Below, piece by piece: positions 1-7,768 of a stretch of 64,000 bases of DNA; the stretch's first letter is position 1, and each line of letters begins with the position of its first letter. The translations under genes and the position numbers were made by a program. Origin of the DNA: Ktedonobacteria bacterium (GTDB taxonomy: Bacteria > Chloroflexota > Ktedonobacteria > Ktedonobacterales > JACDGC01); the NCBI GenBank assembly GCA_027459785.1, contig DAIDGU010000022.1:1-64000 (forward strand), in the 5' to 3' direction. The notes below the pieces were generated by a model that made no database searches, was not told where the DNA came from, and saw only the letters and a list, made by a program, of their open reading frames with translations.

Positions 1-81
1 GGTTGTCAGCGTGACAGACGAGCGGGCGGTTGTCAGCGTGACAGACGAGCGGGCGGTTGTCAGCGTGACAGACGAGCGGGC
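1..81. repeat. Three tandem 27-bp repeats (left arm of palindromic element)
   Basis: Three exact 27-bp copies beginning GGTTGTCAGCGTGACAGACG run to position 81 and lead into a palindromic core. The unit is an imperfect reverse complement of the 28-bp unit repeated on the other side of the core (191-274), so the element is one large inverted repeat whose arms have been amplified. The array starts at the window edge and may continue upstream. No coding function is seen. Confidence 0.85.
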
Positions 82-190
82 GGTTGAAACCGCGCCTAAG
101 CGCCTGGCGGCGACGAAGTCCACCTACGTGGACTAGGATCCCAACCCACGTAGGTGGGTTTCGTGGCGGCACGCCCTTAGGCGCGGTTTC
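82..190. repeat. Palindromic core of dispersed repeat family A
   Basis: The core starts GGTTGAAACCGCGCCTAAGC and ends GGCGCGGTTTC, with inner inverted segments around CACCTACGTGG and CCCACGTAGGTGGG. Further copies or parts lie at 7611-7736, 38685-38870, 48922-49000 and 59360-59432, with a scrap at 17131-17145. All are intergenic or in leaders. The form suggests a non-autonomous, REP/MITE-like element; no transposase is visible in the window. Confidence 0.85.
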
Positions 191-330
191 AACCGCCCGC
201 CGTCCCTGCCACGCTGGCAACCGCCCGCCGTCCCTGCCACGCTGGCAACCGCCCGCCGTCCCTGCCACGCTGGCAACCGCCCGCGCGTCCCCCGCCTGAA
301 ATCACAACCGCCCGCCGTCGCCGCGCACAT
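191..330. repeat. 28-bp tandem repeats (right arm of palindromic element)
   Basis: Three exact 28-bp units starting AACCGCCCGCCGTCCCTGCC lie at 191-274, followed by two degenerate units to about 330. They mirror the left-arm units with several substitutions, showing that the two arms have drifted or expanded independently. Confidence 0.8.
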
Positions 331-433
331 GATCAGTGGCATCATCCATCTTTAAACGCAAAGGGTCTGGTATAAACGTTGGATCTATGGTATACTATCT
401 TTCGACAAACTTTGCACAAAGGAGAAACATCTC

Positions 434-451
434 GGTTAAGAAACCTTAACC
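434..451. promoter_or_regulatory. Inverted repeat, possible MarR operator
   Basis: GGTTAAG-N4-CTTAACC is a perfect 7-bp inverted repeat ending nine bases before the -35 box of the marR promoter. MarR-family dimers bind short palindromes of this size, so autoregulation is plausible, but this is inference from position and symmetry. Confidence 0.45.
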
Positions 452-459
452 GTAAACCG

Positions 460-488
460 TTGACAATTCAACTGTTTGCCCTTATACT
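460..488 (+). promoter_or_regulatory. Sigma70-type promoter upstream of marR
   Basis: TTGACA (460-465), a 17-bp spacer and TATACT (483-488) form a near-consensus housekeeping promoter. It predicts a leader of about 170 nt before the marR start at 670. That leader contains no ORF or riboswitch that I recognise. Confidence 0.75.
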
Positions 489-669
489 GTTTCACTAAGA
501 GCACGTCGAGGTGGCGCAGTGACGAGCAGCGCCGGATAGCTTGACATCTATCCCTGGGAAAGACATCCTGGATATATGTGCTGTCCGCTCGTTGCCCGGC
601 ATGGTCTGACACAGGATCGAGCGACGGCCCGCGTTTGGAGATCCGGAATCCAATACAAGGAGCGTCTCA

Positions 670-1167
670 ATGATCCCTGCCTCGGCTGGTTACGATCCAG
701 AGCAACACTTGTATCAGTTGTTGACCAAACTGTTCAATCTGCTGGATGACAACGATCGCCAGTTTTTCGGCGAGTTTGGTCTGAGTACGCGCCAATTTTG
801 GGCGCTGCATCATTTAGAACAGAGCGAGGGCATGTCGATGATCGAACTGAGCCGGCGCTTGCTCACCGATAAGAGCAATGTGACGGCGATCATCGACCGC
901 CTGGAAGACGGCGGCCTGGTCAAACGGACCCCCGCGCCCCAAGACCGGCGCGTGATCCTGCTGACGCTCACCCCCGCCGGGCGGCGACGGCACCATGAGG
1001 TGCTCGCCGCGCATCACGAGCGCATTCGCGCTTTGATGGTGGGCGATGAAGCCGCCCTGCGCACGGCCATCAGCATCTTGGAACCCATCGCGGAACGGGT
1101 CGAGCAATACCTGCATCCCCCGATCCCATCTGATGAGAAGACCCACCTGCTGGCGGCGAACGATTAG
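670..1167 (+). CDS. MarR-family transcriptional regulator
   Basis: A 165-residue winged-helix regulator. The DNA-binding region is clear at residues 55-105: MSMIELSRRLL, then a recognition helix around TDKSNVTAIIDRLE, then the wing GLVKRT...DRRVILLTLT, which is the usual MarR pattern. Flanking helices (10-45 and 107-160) would form the dimer interface. The ATG follows AAGGAG at a good distance. It is divergent from nothing and lies directly upstream of a maltose-type ABC operon on the same strand, so it may control sugar uptake. That role is unusual for MarR proteins, which more often sense phenolic or oxidative signals. The effector is unknown. Confidence 0.9.
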   Translation: MIPASAGYDPEQHLYQLLTKLFNLLDDNDRQFFGEFGLSTRQFWALHHLEQSEGMSMIELSRRLLTDKSNVTAIIDRLEDGGLVKRTPAPQDRRVILLTLTPAGRRRHHEVLAAHHERIRALMVGDEAALRTAISILEPIAERVEQYLHPPIPSDEKTHLLAAND

Positions 1168-1224
1168 CTAGCAACCGCACGGTGACGTGTGAGAGATCTA
1201 GCTCAGCAATAACGTAAGGCATCC

Positions 1225-1242
1225 TAGGGGGATGTTCCCCTA
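1225..1242. promoter_or_regulatory. Inverted repeat between marR and the binding-protein gene
   Basis: TAGGGG-GATGTT-CCCCTA is a perfect 6-bp inverted repeat in the 104-bp gap. With no T-run it is a weak terminator candidate; it could equally be an operator or an RNA hairpin just upstream of the ribosome binding site of the next gene. Confidence 0.35.
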
Positions 1243-1271
1243 TAGTTCCTGGCCGAGGAGGACCAGTTCCC

Positions 1272-2534
1272 ATGTTATCAAAACGTATGCTTGGTTTGTG
1301 CGCGACCGCGATGGTTGCCGCCTCCATGCTCCTTTCCGCCTGCGGTTCCAGCAGCAGCAATGCCGGCAGCGGCCTCACCGGCACCCTGACCATCTGGCAC
1401 GACTGGGCGGGTGCCTATCTCCAGGCAAAACAAGCTATTGTACAGAAGTACGAGAACCTGCATCCGGGCGTTACGATCAAGCTCGTCAACCAGACCGATG
1501 ACGGCAAGACCACCTCCGCTGTCAATGCCGGCACTGGCCCCGACATCGTGCAAGATCCGGTGGACCACGTGGGCAGCCTGGCCTCGACGGGAGTCATCGT
1601 TCCGATTGATCAGTATGAAAGCGCGAGCGACCTGAGCAGCACGTATACCAACACGGCGGCGCAGAGCGTGCAGTTCAATGGCCACGTCTACGGTATCCCC
1701 GAAGTGACAGAAGTCGTCACGATCATGTACAACACAAAGCTGATCTCCGCCAGCCAACTGCCGAAGACGACCGACGATATGCTCACATTCGAAAAGAGCT
1801 ATTCGAAGGCGCACCCAGGCTCGTATGGCATCGTGTGGGACGTGAACAACGTCTACGTTGACGCGGGCTTCTTCTACGGCTATGGCGCAACGATCATGGA
1901 CGGCACCGGCAACATCACCGTTGCCTCCCCGGCGGGCGTCGCAGCGGATAACTATATTGCGCAGTATAGCAGCATCCTGCCAAAAGACCTCAACGGCCAG
2001 AGCGCGACCGCGCTCTTCAACGAAGGCAAAGCGGCGGCGATCATCGACGGCCCGTGGGCCTACACCGGCTATCAGACTGCCATGCAATCGCTGGGCAGCA
2101 GCCTGGGCTTCGCCACCCTGCCGATGGTCAACTCGACTAGCACGCCGATGAAGCCGTTCGTGGGCGGCAAGGCGTTCATGCTGACGAAGAACGCCAAGAA
2201 CCCGCAACTGGCCATCGACTTCATGAAGTTCTTCACCAATGAGTCGAACCAGGCGACGATGGTGGCTTCCACCGGCGAGATTCCGTCCAACGCGGCTGCC
2301 GGCCAGGATCCGACCGTCACCAGCAACGCGGCCATCAGCGCCTTTGTGGCCCAGGTGAACGCGGGCGGCGTGCCGTTCCCGAACACCCCCTACATGGCGA
2401 CCGTCTGGACGCCGCTGGGCAATGCGCTGACCGCCGTCTGGAAAGGCTCGGAAACGCCGCAAGCGGCGATGAGTCAAGCCCAGACCGCTATCCAGAGCGC
2501 GGTGCAGCAGATCAAACAGCAACAAGGCGGCTAG
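1272..2534 (+). CDS. Sugar ABC transporter substrate-binding lipoprotein (MalE-like)
   Basis: A 420-residue extracellular solute-binding protein, family 1 type. The N-terminus has a lipoprotein signal with lipobox LSAC and Cys24 as lipidation site, then a Ser/Gly-rich linker. LTIWHDWAGAYLQAKQAIVQ is the typical first strand and helix of carbohydrate-binding members, and AIIDGPWA, FVGGKAFMLTKNAKNP and FMKFFTNE are matching later blocks. The start has GAGGAGG upstream. With the two downstream permeases it forms a maltose/maltodextrin-type importer, and the adjacent amylase supports a maltodextrin substrate. The exact sugar cannot be read from sequence. Confidence 0.92.
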   Translation: MLSKRMLGLCATAMVAASMLLSACGSSSSNAGSGLTGTLTIWHDWAGAYLQAKQAIVQKYENLHPGVTIKLVNQTDDGKTTSAVNAGTGPDIVQDPVDHVGSLASTGVIVPIDQYESASDLSSTYTNTAAQSVQFNGHVYGIPEVTEVVTIMYNTKLISASQLPKTTDDMLTFEKSYSKAHPGSYGIVWDVNNVYVDAGFFYGYGATIMDGTGNITVASPAGVAADNYIAQYSSILPKDLNGQSATALFNEGKAAAIIDGPWAYTGYQTAMQSLGSSLGFATLPMVNSTSTPMKPFVGGKAFMLTKNAKNPQLAIDFMKFFTNESNQATMVASTGEIPSNAAAGQDPTVTSNAAISAFVAQVNAGGVPFPNTPYMATVWTPLGNALTAVWKGSETPQAAMSQAQTAIQSAVQQIKQQQGG

Positions 2535-2619
2535 TCTGCCAGCGCGGCTTTATCCCAATCCCTTCCCGGCTTTCCCAGGCTGGGGAGGGGTTGGCCTCAT
2601 TATGAGGCGCAACACAGGC

Positions 2620-2648
2620 GTGACAGATGGGTCAGCATTTGTTATAAT
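2620..2648 (+). promoter_or_regulatory. Promoter for the permease genes
   Basis: GTGACA (2620-2625), 17 bp, then a consensus TATAAT (2643-2648). It lies after the binding-protein gene, so the two permeases can be transcribed separately from it. It also makes a GTG start at 2666 unlikely, because that would leave almost no leader. Confidence 0.65.
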
Positions 2649-2749
2649 CTCAGCAACACAGTGGTGTGTTGGCCAGCGGCTCCAGCTATTGGGGCAAGCT
2701 CCCGCAGAGGCGCGCGGGCGTCTCTGGTGATGCGAAAGCGAGATCTCCG

Positions 2750-3682
2750 ATGCTCTACGCTCGACGCGCGACCGTCGCGGCATTCTTGCTGCCGACCTTC
2801 ATCATTATCGCTCTGATTAATCTCTACCCCATCTTTTACACCGCTAATCTCTCGTTCACGAACAAGAACGCTTTCCACCTTGATAACTACCATTATATCG
2901 GCACGCAGAATTACCAAGACGTGATCCAGCAGACCGGCGGTGCATTCATCCACGTGCTGCTAATCACCACGCTCTATGTGGTGGCGTGCGTTGGCATCTA
3001 TGTGTCTCTGGGCTTGATCACGGCGATGGCGCTCAACCACCCCAGGGTTAAGGGCAAAGGGATATGGAGCATCTTGCTGATCCTGCCGTGGGCAGTGCCA
3101 ACTTTCATCACCGCGCTGATCTGGAAGTTCCTGTACGATTATAATTTCGGGCCGATCAACCAATTTATTCGTGTCATCACGCACAACCCCAATGCGGGTA
3201 TCGGCTGGCTGGATCAACCGGTAGCGGCCTTCATCGCGGTCGTCGTTGTCAACATCTGGATGTCGTACCCCTTCTTCATGACGATCTCGCTCGGCGCGCT
3301 GCAAAGCATCCCGCCGGAACTGCTGGAAGCGGCGCGCGTGGACGGCGCGACGGGCTGGCAACGCTTCCGCTTCGTGATGTTGCCGCTGCTGCGCCCGGCC
3401 CTTTTGCCGGCGACGATCCTCAGCACCATCACCACATTCCAGATGTTCAACACGGTCTACCTCATCACGCAAGGTGGACCTTTCACCACCGGCAACATCA
3501 ACGATCCCGGCGCGACGGAGTTCCTGATCGTCTACATGTATAATCGGGTCCAGAACACCGGCAACATCTTCATCAATTACGGCCACGTCGCAACGGTTGC
3601 CGTGCTCGTTTTCGCCGTGCTGTTGGTATTGATGCTCGCCAGCTTGCGGTTCACCAATCTGACCAAGGAGGTCAAGCGATGA
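2750..3682 (+). CDS. ABC transporter permease (MalF-like)
   Basis: An inner-membrane permease of about 310 residues with six predicted membrane segments, beginning with AFLLPTFIIIALINLYPIF. The cytoplasmic EAA loop that docks the ATPase is clear (EAARVDGATGWQRFRFVMLPLL). I prefer ATG 2750, which begins the normal N-terminus of the family; the reading frame extends upstream to GTG 2666, but that 28-residue extension is atypical and overlaps the promoter. It overlaps the next permease gene by 4 bp (ATGA), indicating translational coupling. Confidence 0.88.
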   Translation: MLYARRATVAAFLLPTFIIIALINLYPIFYTANLSFTNKNAFHLDNYHYIGTQNYQDVIQQTGGAFIHVLLITTLYVVACVGIYVSLGLITAMALNHPRVKGKGIWSILLILPWAVPTFITALIWKFLYDYNFGPINQFIRVITHNPNAGIGWLDQPVAAFIAVVVVNIWMSYPFFMTISLGALQSIPPELLEAARVDGATGWQRFRFVMLPLLRPALLPATILSTITTFQMFNTVYLITQGGPFTTGNINDPGATEFLIVYMYNRVQNTGNIFINYGHVATVAVLVFAVLLVLMLASLRFTNLTKEVKR

Positions 3683-4626
3683 GCGACCAACCCTTAGAAG
3701 CCCTGCCCGCTGAGGCGATCTCCACCGTGGAAGCTATCGCCCGCCCAAGGTCGGTGGCGCGCTCACGTGCCAACACGGCGGATCTTTTCAAGCGCCTGCG
3801 CGACAATCTGGGCGTGATCGGCATCTACGCCTTCCTGGGGGTGATGGTCATCTTCGCCCTCTTTCCGATCTATTACGTCTTTCAGGCGTCCTTCAACACG
3901 ACGCAAGCGTTGATCTCAACCCAGTTGCAACTTGTGCCACAAGCGCCAGGGTGGGCCAACTATCAGTTCATCTTGCAACAAGAGCCGTTTCTAACATGGA
4001 TGAAGAATTCCTTCATCGCGGTTGGGATGGCGACGGCGATCGCGCTGGTCTGCGCGACAACCGGTGCCTACGCGCTCTCACGCTTCCGTTTCCCTGGCCG
4101 GCGTTTCGGCCTGGTGATGTTGATGGTGCTGCAAACGTTCCCCGGCCTGCTGGCGATCTACGCTTATGAACAGATCCTGACCACGATTGGCCTGGAAGGC
4201 CAACTTACCGGGCTGGCCATCGTCTACGCGGCGGGCAACATCGTCATCGGCGTGTGGAACATCAAGGGCTATTTCGATACGATCCCGGTTGAGCTGGAAG
4301 AGGCCGCGCTGGTGGATGGTGGCAATTCGTTCCTGGCATTCTTCCGCATCGTCCTACCGTTGGCCGCACCAGCTATCGCGGCGTCGGCGATCCTGATGTT
4401 CGTCGGCGGCTGGAACGAATTCGCGCTGGCCAAACTGCTGCTGAACCCGGACAACAATAACGTAACAATCCCCGTCGGCCTGCAACAATTGCAAGGAGAA
4501 AACTCCACGCCGTGGGGCTACTTCGCCGCATCGGCGGTGCTGGTGAGTCTGCCACTGATGGCGATCTTCCTGTATATGCAGCGCTTCTTCAAGGCTGGCC
4601 TGACTATCGGCGGCGTGAAGGGGTAG
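3679..4626 (+). CDS. ABC transporter permease (MalG-like)
   Basis: A 315-residue second permease. About 40 polar N-terminal residues precede the first membrane segment (NLGVIGIYAFLGVMVIFALFPIYYV), and the EAA motif is EEAALVDGGNSFLAFFRIVLPL. The start codon overlaps the preceding stop and follows AAGGAGG, a very strong ribosome site. With the MalF-like partner it forms the channel of a carbohydrate importer. No ABC ATPase gene follows, so a shared MsmX/MalK-type ATPase is presumably encoded elsewhere. Confidence 0.9.
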   Translation: MSDQPLEALPAEAISTVEAIARPRSVARSRANTADLFKRLRDNLGVIGIYAFLGVMVIFALFPIYYVFQASFNTTQALISTQLQLVPQAPGWANYQFILQQEPFLTWMKNSFIAVGMATAIALVCATTGAYALSRFRFPGRRFGLVMLMVLQTFPGLLAIYAYEQILTTIGLEGQLTGLAIVYAAGNIVIGVWNIKGYFDTIPVELEEAALVDGGNSFLAFFRIVLPLAAPAIAASAILMFVGGWNEFALAKLLLNPDNNNVTIPVGLQQLQGENSTPWGYFAASAVLVSLPLMAIFLYMQRFFKAGLTIGGVKG

Positions 4627-4628
4627 GT

Positions 4629-4675
4629 GGCCCCACCCCCCAGCCCCTCCCCATCTGCGGATGGAGAGGGGGAGA
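4629..4675. repeat. Dispersed CT-rich hairpin, family B
   Basis: GGCCCCACCCCCCAGCCCC leads into a hairpin whose stem is CTCCCCATC / GATGGAGAG with loop TGCG. Related copies are at 9270-9314, 17082-17123, 19174-19221, 34731-34770 and, degraded, about 23034-23084. Most sit immediately after a stop codon, so they may act as transcript 3' ends although they lack a T-run. Confidence 0.75.
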
Positions 4676-4706
4676 TCGATGGGTAAACATGGCGCGTGGC
4701 GCGGGC

Positions 4707-5213
4707 CAGCCGGCGGGTAAACCCGCCGGGCTTCGATCAGGAAGCCTGGCCAAGCCAGGCTGGGACGGGCGGAGTGCGTGGGGGCAGGTGATCGCGCGGG
4801 GGGGGGCGAAGGGCTAAAGCCACCTCGCTCGCAAAAGACGCCCTACGGGCTGTAGGCAGTGGTTGCAGCGTTAGAGGAAGTGATCGAACGGCGTGCGAGG
4901 TTTCCCGGCACCGAACATTCGTATGGTAAGCGTCGTGGGCGGGGGGAGGAACCTGGGCGCGATTTATCGCGCCCATACACGGACGGGAATGTGAAGCGAT
5001 CACCCAAGGCGTCTTCATACCTGTCGGAGAGATGACGCCCCTCGCGTTTGCATGCAACGTTCGCCGGTAGCCCGTAGGGCGTCTTTTGCGAGCGAGGTGG
5101 CTTCAGCCCCTCGCGCCCTCCGCCGCACGATCCCTTGCCCCCACGCGCTTCGCCCGTCCCAGGCTGCGTAGGCAGCCTTCGTGATCGAAGCCCAGCGGGT
5201 TTACCCGCCGGGC
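4707..5213. repeat. Large inverted repeat, two ~145-bp arms
   Basis: The arm at 4707-4851 returns as its reverse complement at 5070-5213 with scattered differences. Shared blocks include CGGCGGGTAAACCCG, the GCTTCGATCA region, CTGGGACGGGCG and a fully conserved stretch of about 35 bp ending GACGCCCTACGGGCT. Each arm holds its own small hairpins. The 218-bp centre has no convincing ORF. This fills most of the 704-bp gap between the permease gene and the amylase gene and resembles a non-autonomous mobile element. Confidence 0.8.
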
Positions 5214-5330
5214 GGCCCCACCGGGCGCTCCTGTGGTACTTGGTCGATCTCACTGCCGGCTGGCCCCACCGGGCGATCCCAGCCATTCGATGCCAATTCC
5301 GCATCTCTACCATCTTGAAGGAGCTTCGTC

Positions 5331-7559
5331 GTGGCCATTCCGTCACCTGCGCCGCGCCGCTGGCGCATCATCATCCCGGCGGTGGCCATCGGGCTGCTCG
5401 TCGTCAGCATCGCGGCGGTGGTCGTGGTGCCGCGCCTGGGGGCGCGGGGGAATGCCGGCAGCACCGCCGGGCCGATCTGTGCGCCGGGGACGGCGACGCT
5501 GGCGCGCAACGCCGGCGATCTCAAGACGGGCTTCATCTATCAGGTGATGCTCGACCGCTTCTTCGATGGCGATCCGGCGAATAACGATCCTGCCGGCGAC
5601 CAGGGACTATACGATCCGACGCATCAGAATTGGAAGCTGTATTGGGGCGGCGACCTCAAGGGGCTGACGGACAAGATCCCGTATATCGCAGGGCTAGGCG
5701 CGACGGCGATCTGGATCTCGCCGCCGGTGCAGAACGTGACGAAGCCGCTGGATTATGGCGACGGCAACGGGCCGCAGGCGGGCTATCACGGCTATTGGGC
5801 GACGGATGATTACCGGATCGATCCGCACCTGGGAACGTGGGCGGACTTCGATGCTTTCATCGCCGCCGCACATGCCAGCGGCCTGAAGGTGCTGGTGGAC
5901 TTCGCCGCCAACCACTCGAACCCGAACGACCTGGGCCAATTCGGCGCGATCTATAAAAACGGCGTATTGCAGGCATCCTACACGAACGATCCGAACGGCT
6001 GGTTCCACCATAATCCGACGATCACGGACTTCAACGATCAGTACGATCTGGAATACAACACGCTGGACGACCTGGCGGACTTCGCGCAGGAAAATCCAGC
6101 GGTGGATGCATACCTCAAAGGCGCGATCATGCAGTTCGTGGCACACGGCGTGGACGGCTTCCGCTTCGACGCAGTGAAGCATATGCCGGGGCCGACGGGC
6201 GGCTGGCTGCGCACGGTGGCGGACGGCATCGAGGCGGCGGGGCCGCACTACCTGACGGGCGAATGGCAGACGACTGATCCCACCGACCCGACCTATCCGC
6301 TGGCGGCACGCTTCGCCAACTCCAGCGGCATCGCGCTGCTGAACTTCCCCGTTTACAACGCCATCGACAATGCCTATGGCCGATCTGCCCTGGTGGGGCC
6401 GGTGGCGATCAACGATGTGCTGCAAACGGAGAGCAAAGATTTCACCTGGCTCAACGACCAGGATAACTTCATCGACAACCACGACTTCCCGCGCTTCCTG
6501 TCGGTCAACCCCAGCCATGCGGCGTTGAACGCGGCGCTGGCGGTGGTGATGACGATCCCCGGTATTCCCATCGTCTATTACGGCACCGAGCAATATCTGC
6601 ACGACGACACCAACGGCGGCGGCGATCCCTATAATCGCCCGATGATGCCGAGTTTCGCCACCACGACGCCGGCCTATCAACTGTTGCACTGCCTGGCGGC
6701 CTTGCGGGGGAGCAATCCGGCGCTGGCCTATGGCACCTATGAGGGCTTGCACTTCGGCCATGCGCTCTATGTCTTCCAGCGCCAGTTTGGCGCGAACACG
6801 GTGGTCGTCGCGGTGAATAGCGCCAGCGATCCAGTGACGGTGAAGGCCGGGCAGACGGCGCTGCCGGCGGGGACGTATCACGATTACCTGAACGGCGCGT
6901 TTCACGGCCCCAGCCTGACGGTGGGCGCGGGCGGCGCGGCACCCGCCTTCACGCTGCCGGGCAACACCATCGCCGTCTGGCAAGCCACTGCGCCGACACC
7001 CACCACGCCACTGCTGGGCAGCGTGACACCGGAACTGGCGCAGCCAGGCGACACGATCACGCTGGACGGCCAGGGCTTCGCGCCGGGCGCAGTGGTGAAG
7101 CTGGGCAGCTACGCGGCGACGGTGACGGCGACGACGGCGACGAGCATCACCGCGACGGTGCCAGCCATGCCGGGCGGCATGTACCAGGCGACGATCTGCG
7201 CGGGCGGCACGTGCAGCGCGGGTTATCCCATCAACATCGCCACAGGGCCGCAGATACCCGTGACCATCAGCGTCACCGGGCTGCCTGCGCTGGCGGCGGG
7301 CGACAACCTGTACCTTACCGGCGCGCTGCCCGAACTCGGCGGCGGCAATCCCGCGCCCACGGCGGCCCTCGGTCCGATGATCGCCGCGCCGACGCAGACG
7401 ACCAGCCGCTTCCTCATGGTGAGCCTGCCGGCCTGCCACACTGCGACCTTCACCTTCGAGATCGTTCACCTCGATGGCACGATCACCGCCGGCCACACCG
7501 CGCACGCGCTGAACATCCCCTGCCAGGGCGAGGGCGCGGCCACCTTCGCCTGGGGCTGA
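5331..7559 (+). CDS. Secreted GH13 alpha-amylase with CGTase-like A-B-C-TIG-CBM20 architecture
   Basis: A 742-residue starch-active enzyme starting at GTG after GAAGGAG. Residues 11-34 form a signal/anchor helix. The catalytic GH13 barrel shows DFAANH (190-195), GFRFDAVKH with nucleophile Asp280, TGEW with acid/base Glu311, and FIDNHD with Asp385. DAVKHMP, YYGTEQY and the order barrel, C domain, TIG/IPT (about 556-638) and CBM20 (about 643-742) match cyclodextrin glucanotransferases and maltogenic amylases. The central aromatic residue of CGTases (Tyr/Phe195) aligns with Asp246, and Phe259 with Gln313, so hydrolysis is more likely than cyclisation. The CBM20 lacks the usual Trp ligands. It lies next to a maltodextrin-type transporter. 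Confidence 0.9.
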   Translation: MAIPSPAPRRWRIIIPAVAIGLLVVSIAAVVVVPRLGARGNAGSTAGPICAPGTATLARNAGDLKTGFIYQVMLDRFFDGDPANNDPAGDQGLYDPTHQNWKLYWGGDLKGLTDKIPYIAGLGATAIWISPPVQNVTKPLDYGDGNGPQAGYHGYWATDDYRIDPHLGTWADFDAFIAAAHASGLKVLVDFAANHSNPNDLGQFGAIYKNGVLQASYTNDPNGWFHHNPTITDFNDQYDLEYNTLDDLADFAQENPAVDAYLKGAIMQFVAHGVDGFRFDAVKHMPGPTGGWLRTVADGIEAAGPHYLTGEWQTTDPTDPTYPLAARFANSSGIALLNFPVYNAIDNAYGRSALVGPVAINDVLQTESKDFTWLNDQDNFIDNHDFPRFLSVNPSHAALNAALAVVMTIPGIPIVYYGTEQYLHDDTNGGGDPYNRPMMPSFATTTPAYQLLHCLAALRGSNPALAYGTYEGLHFGHALYVFQRQFGANTVVVAVNSASDPVTVKAGQTALPAGTYHDYLNGAFHGPSLTVGAGGAAPAFTLPGNTIAVWQATAPTPTTPLLGSVTPELAQPGDTITLDGQGFAPGAVVKLGSYAATVTATTATSITATVPAMPGGMYQATICAGGTCSAGYPINIATGPQIPVTISVTGLPALAAGDNLYLTGALPELGGGNPAPTAALGPMIAAPTQTTSRFLMVSLPACHTATFTFEIVHLDGTITAGHTAHALNIPCQGEGAATFAWG

Positions 7560-7610
7560 GGCGGATGGAAGGTGGTGGGACGGCGGGCGGTTGATGATGC
7601 GTGGGGGGAC

Positions 7611-7736
7611 GGCGGGCGGTTGAAACCGCGCCTAAGCGCCTACGGCGACGAAGTCCGCCTACGCGGACTGGAGCTAGTCCACGCAGGTGGACTTTGTGGC
7701 GGCACGCCCCTAGGCGCGGTTTCAACCGCCCGCGTC
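7611..7736. repeat. Palindromic repeat family A copy
   Basis: A full copy: ACGGCGGGCGGTTGAAACCG, an inner segment with AAGTCCGCCTACGCGGACT, then the inverted half ending GCGCGGTTTCAACCGCCCG. It lies between the convergent amylase and methyltransferase genes and closes the starch locus that another copy opens at 1-300. Confidence 0.85.
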
Positions 7737-7768
7737 TCCATCGCAGTTGCAACCGCGCACAAATTACT

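Noticed and set aside
1-81. CRISPR-like array of short repeats
   Set aside because: The 27-bp units are head to tail with no spacers, and no cas gene is in the window.
2666-2750. N-terminal 28-residue extension of the MalF-like permease
   Set aside because: It would start at GTG within about 20 bp of a strong -10 box, and its sequence is unlike the normal permease N-terminus.
5331-7559. Annotation as cyclodextrin glucanotransferase proper
   Set aside because: Domain order fits, but the key aromatic acceptor-site residues are replaced, so the broader GH13 amylase call is safer.
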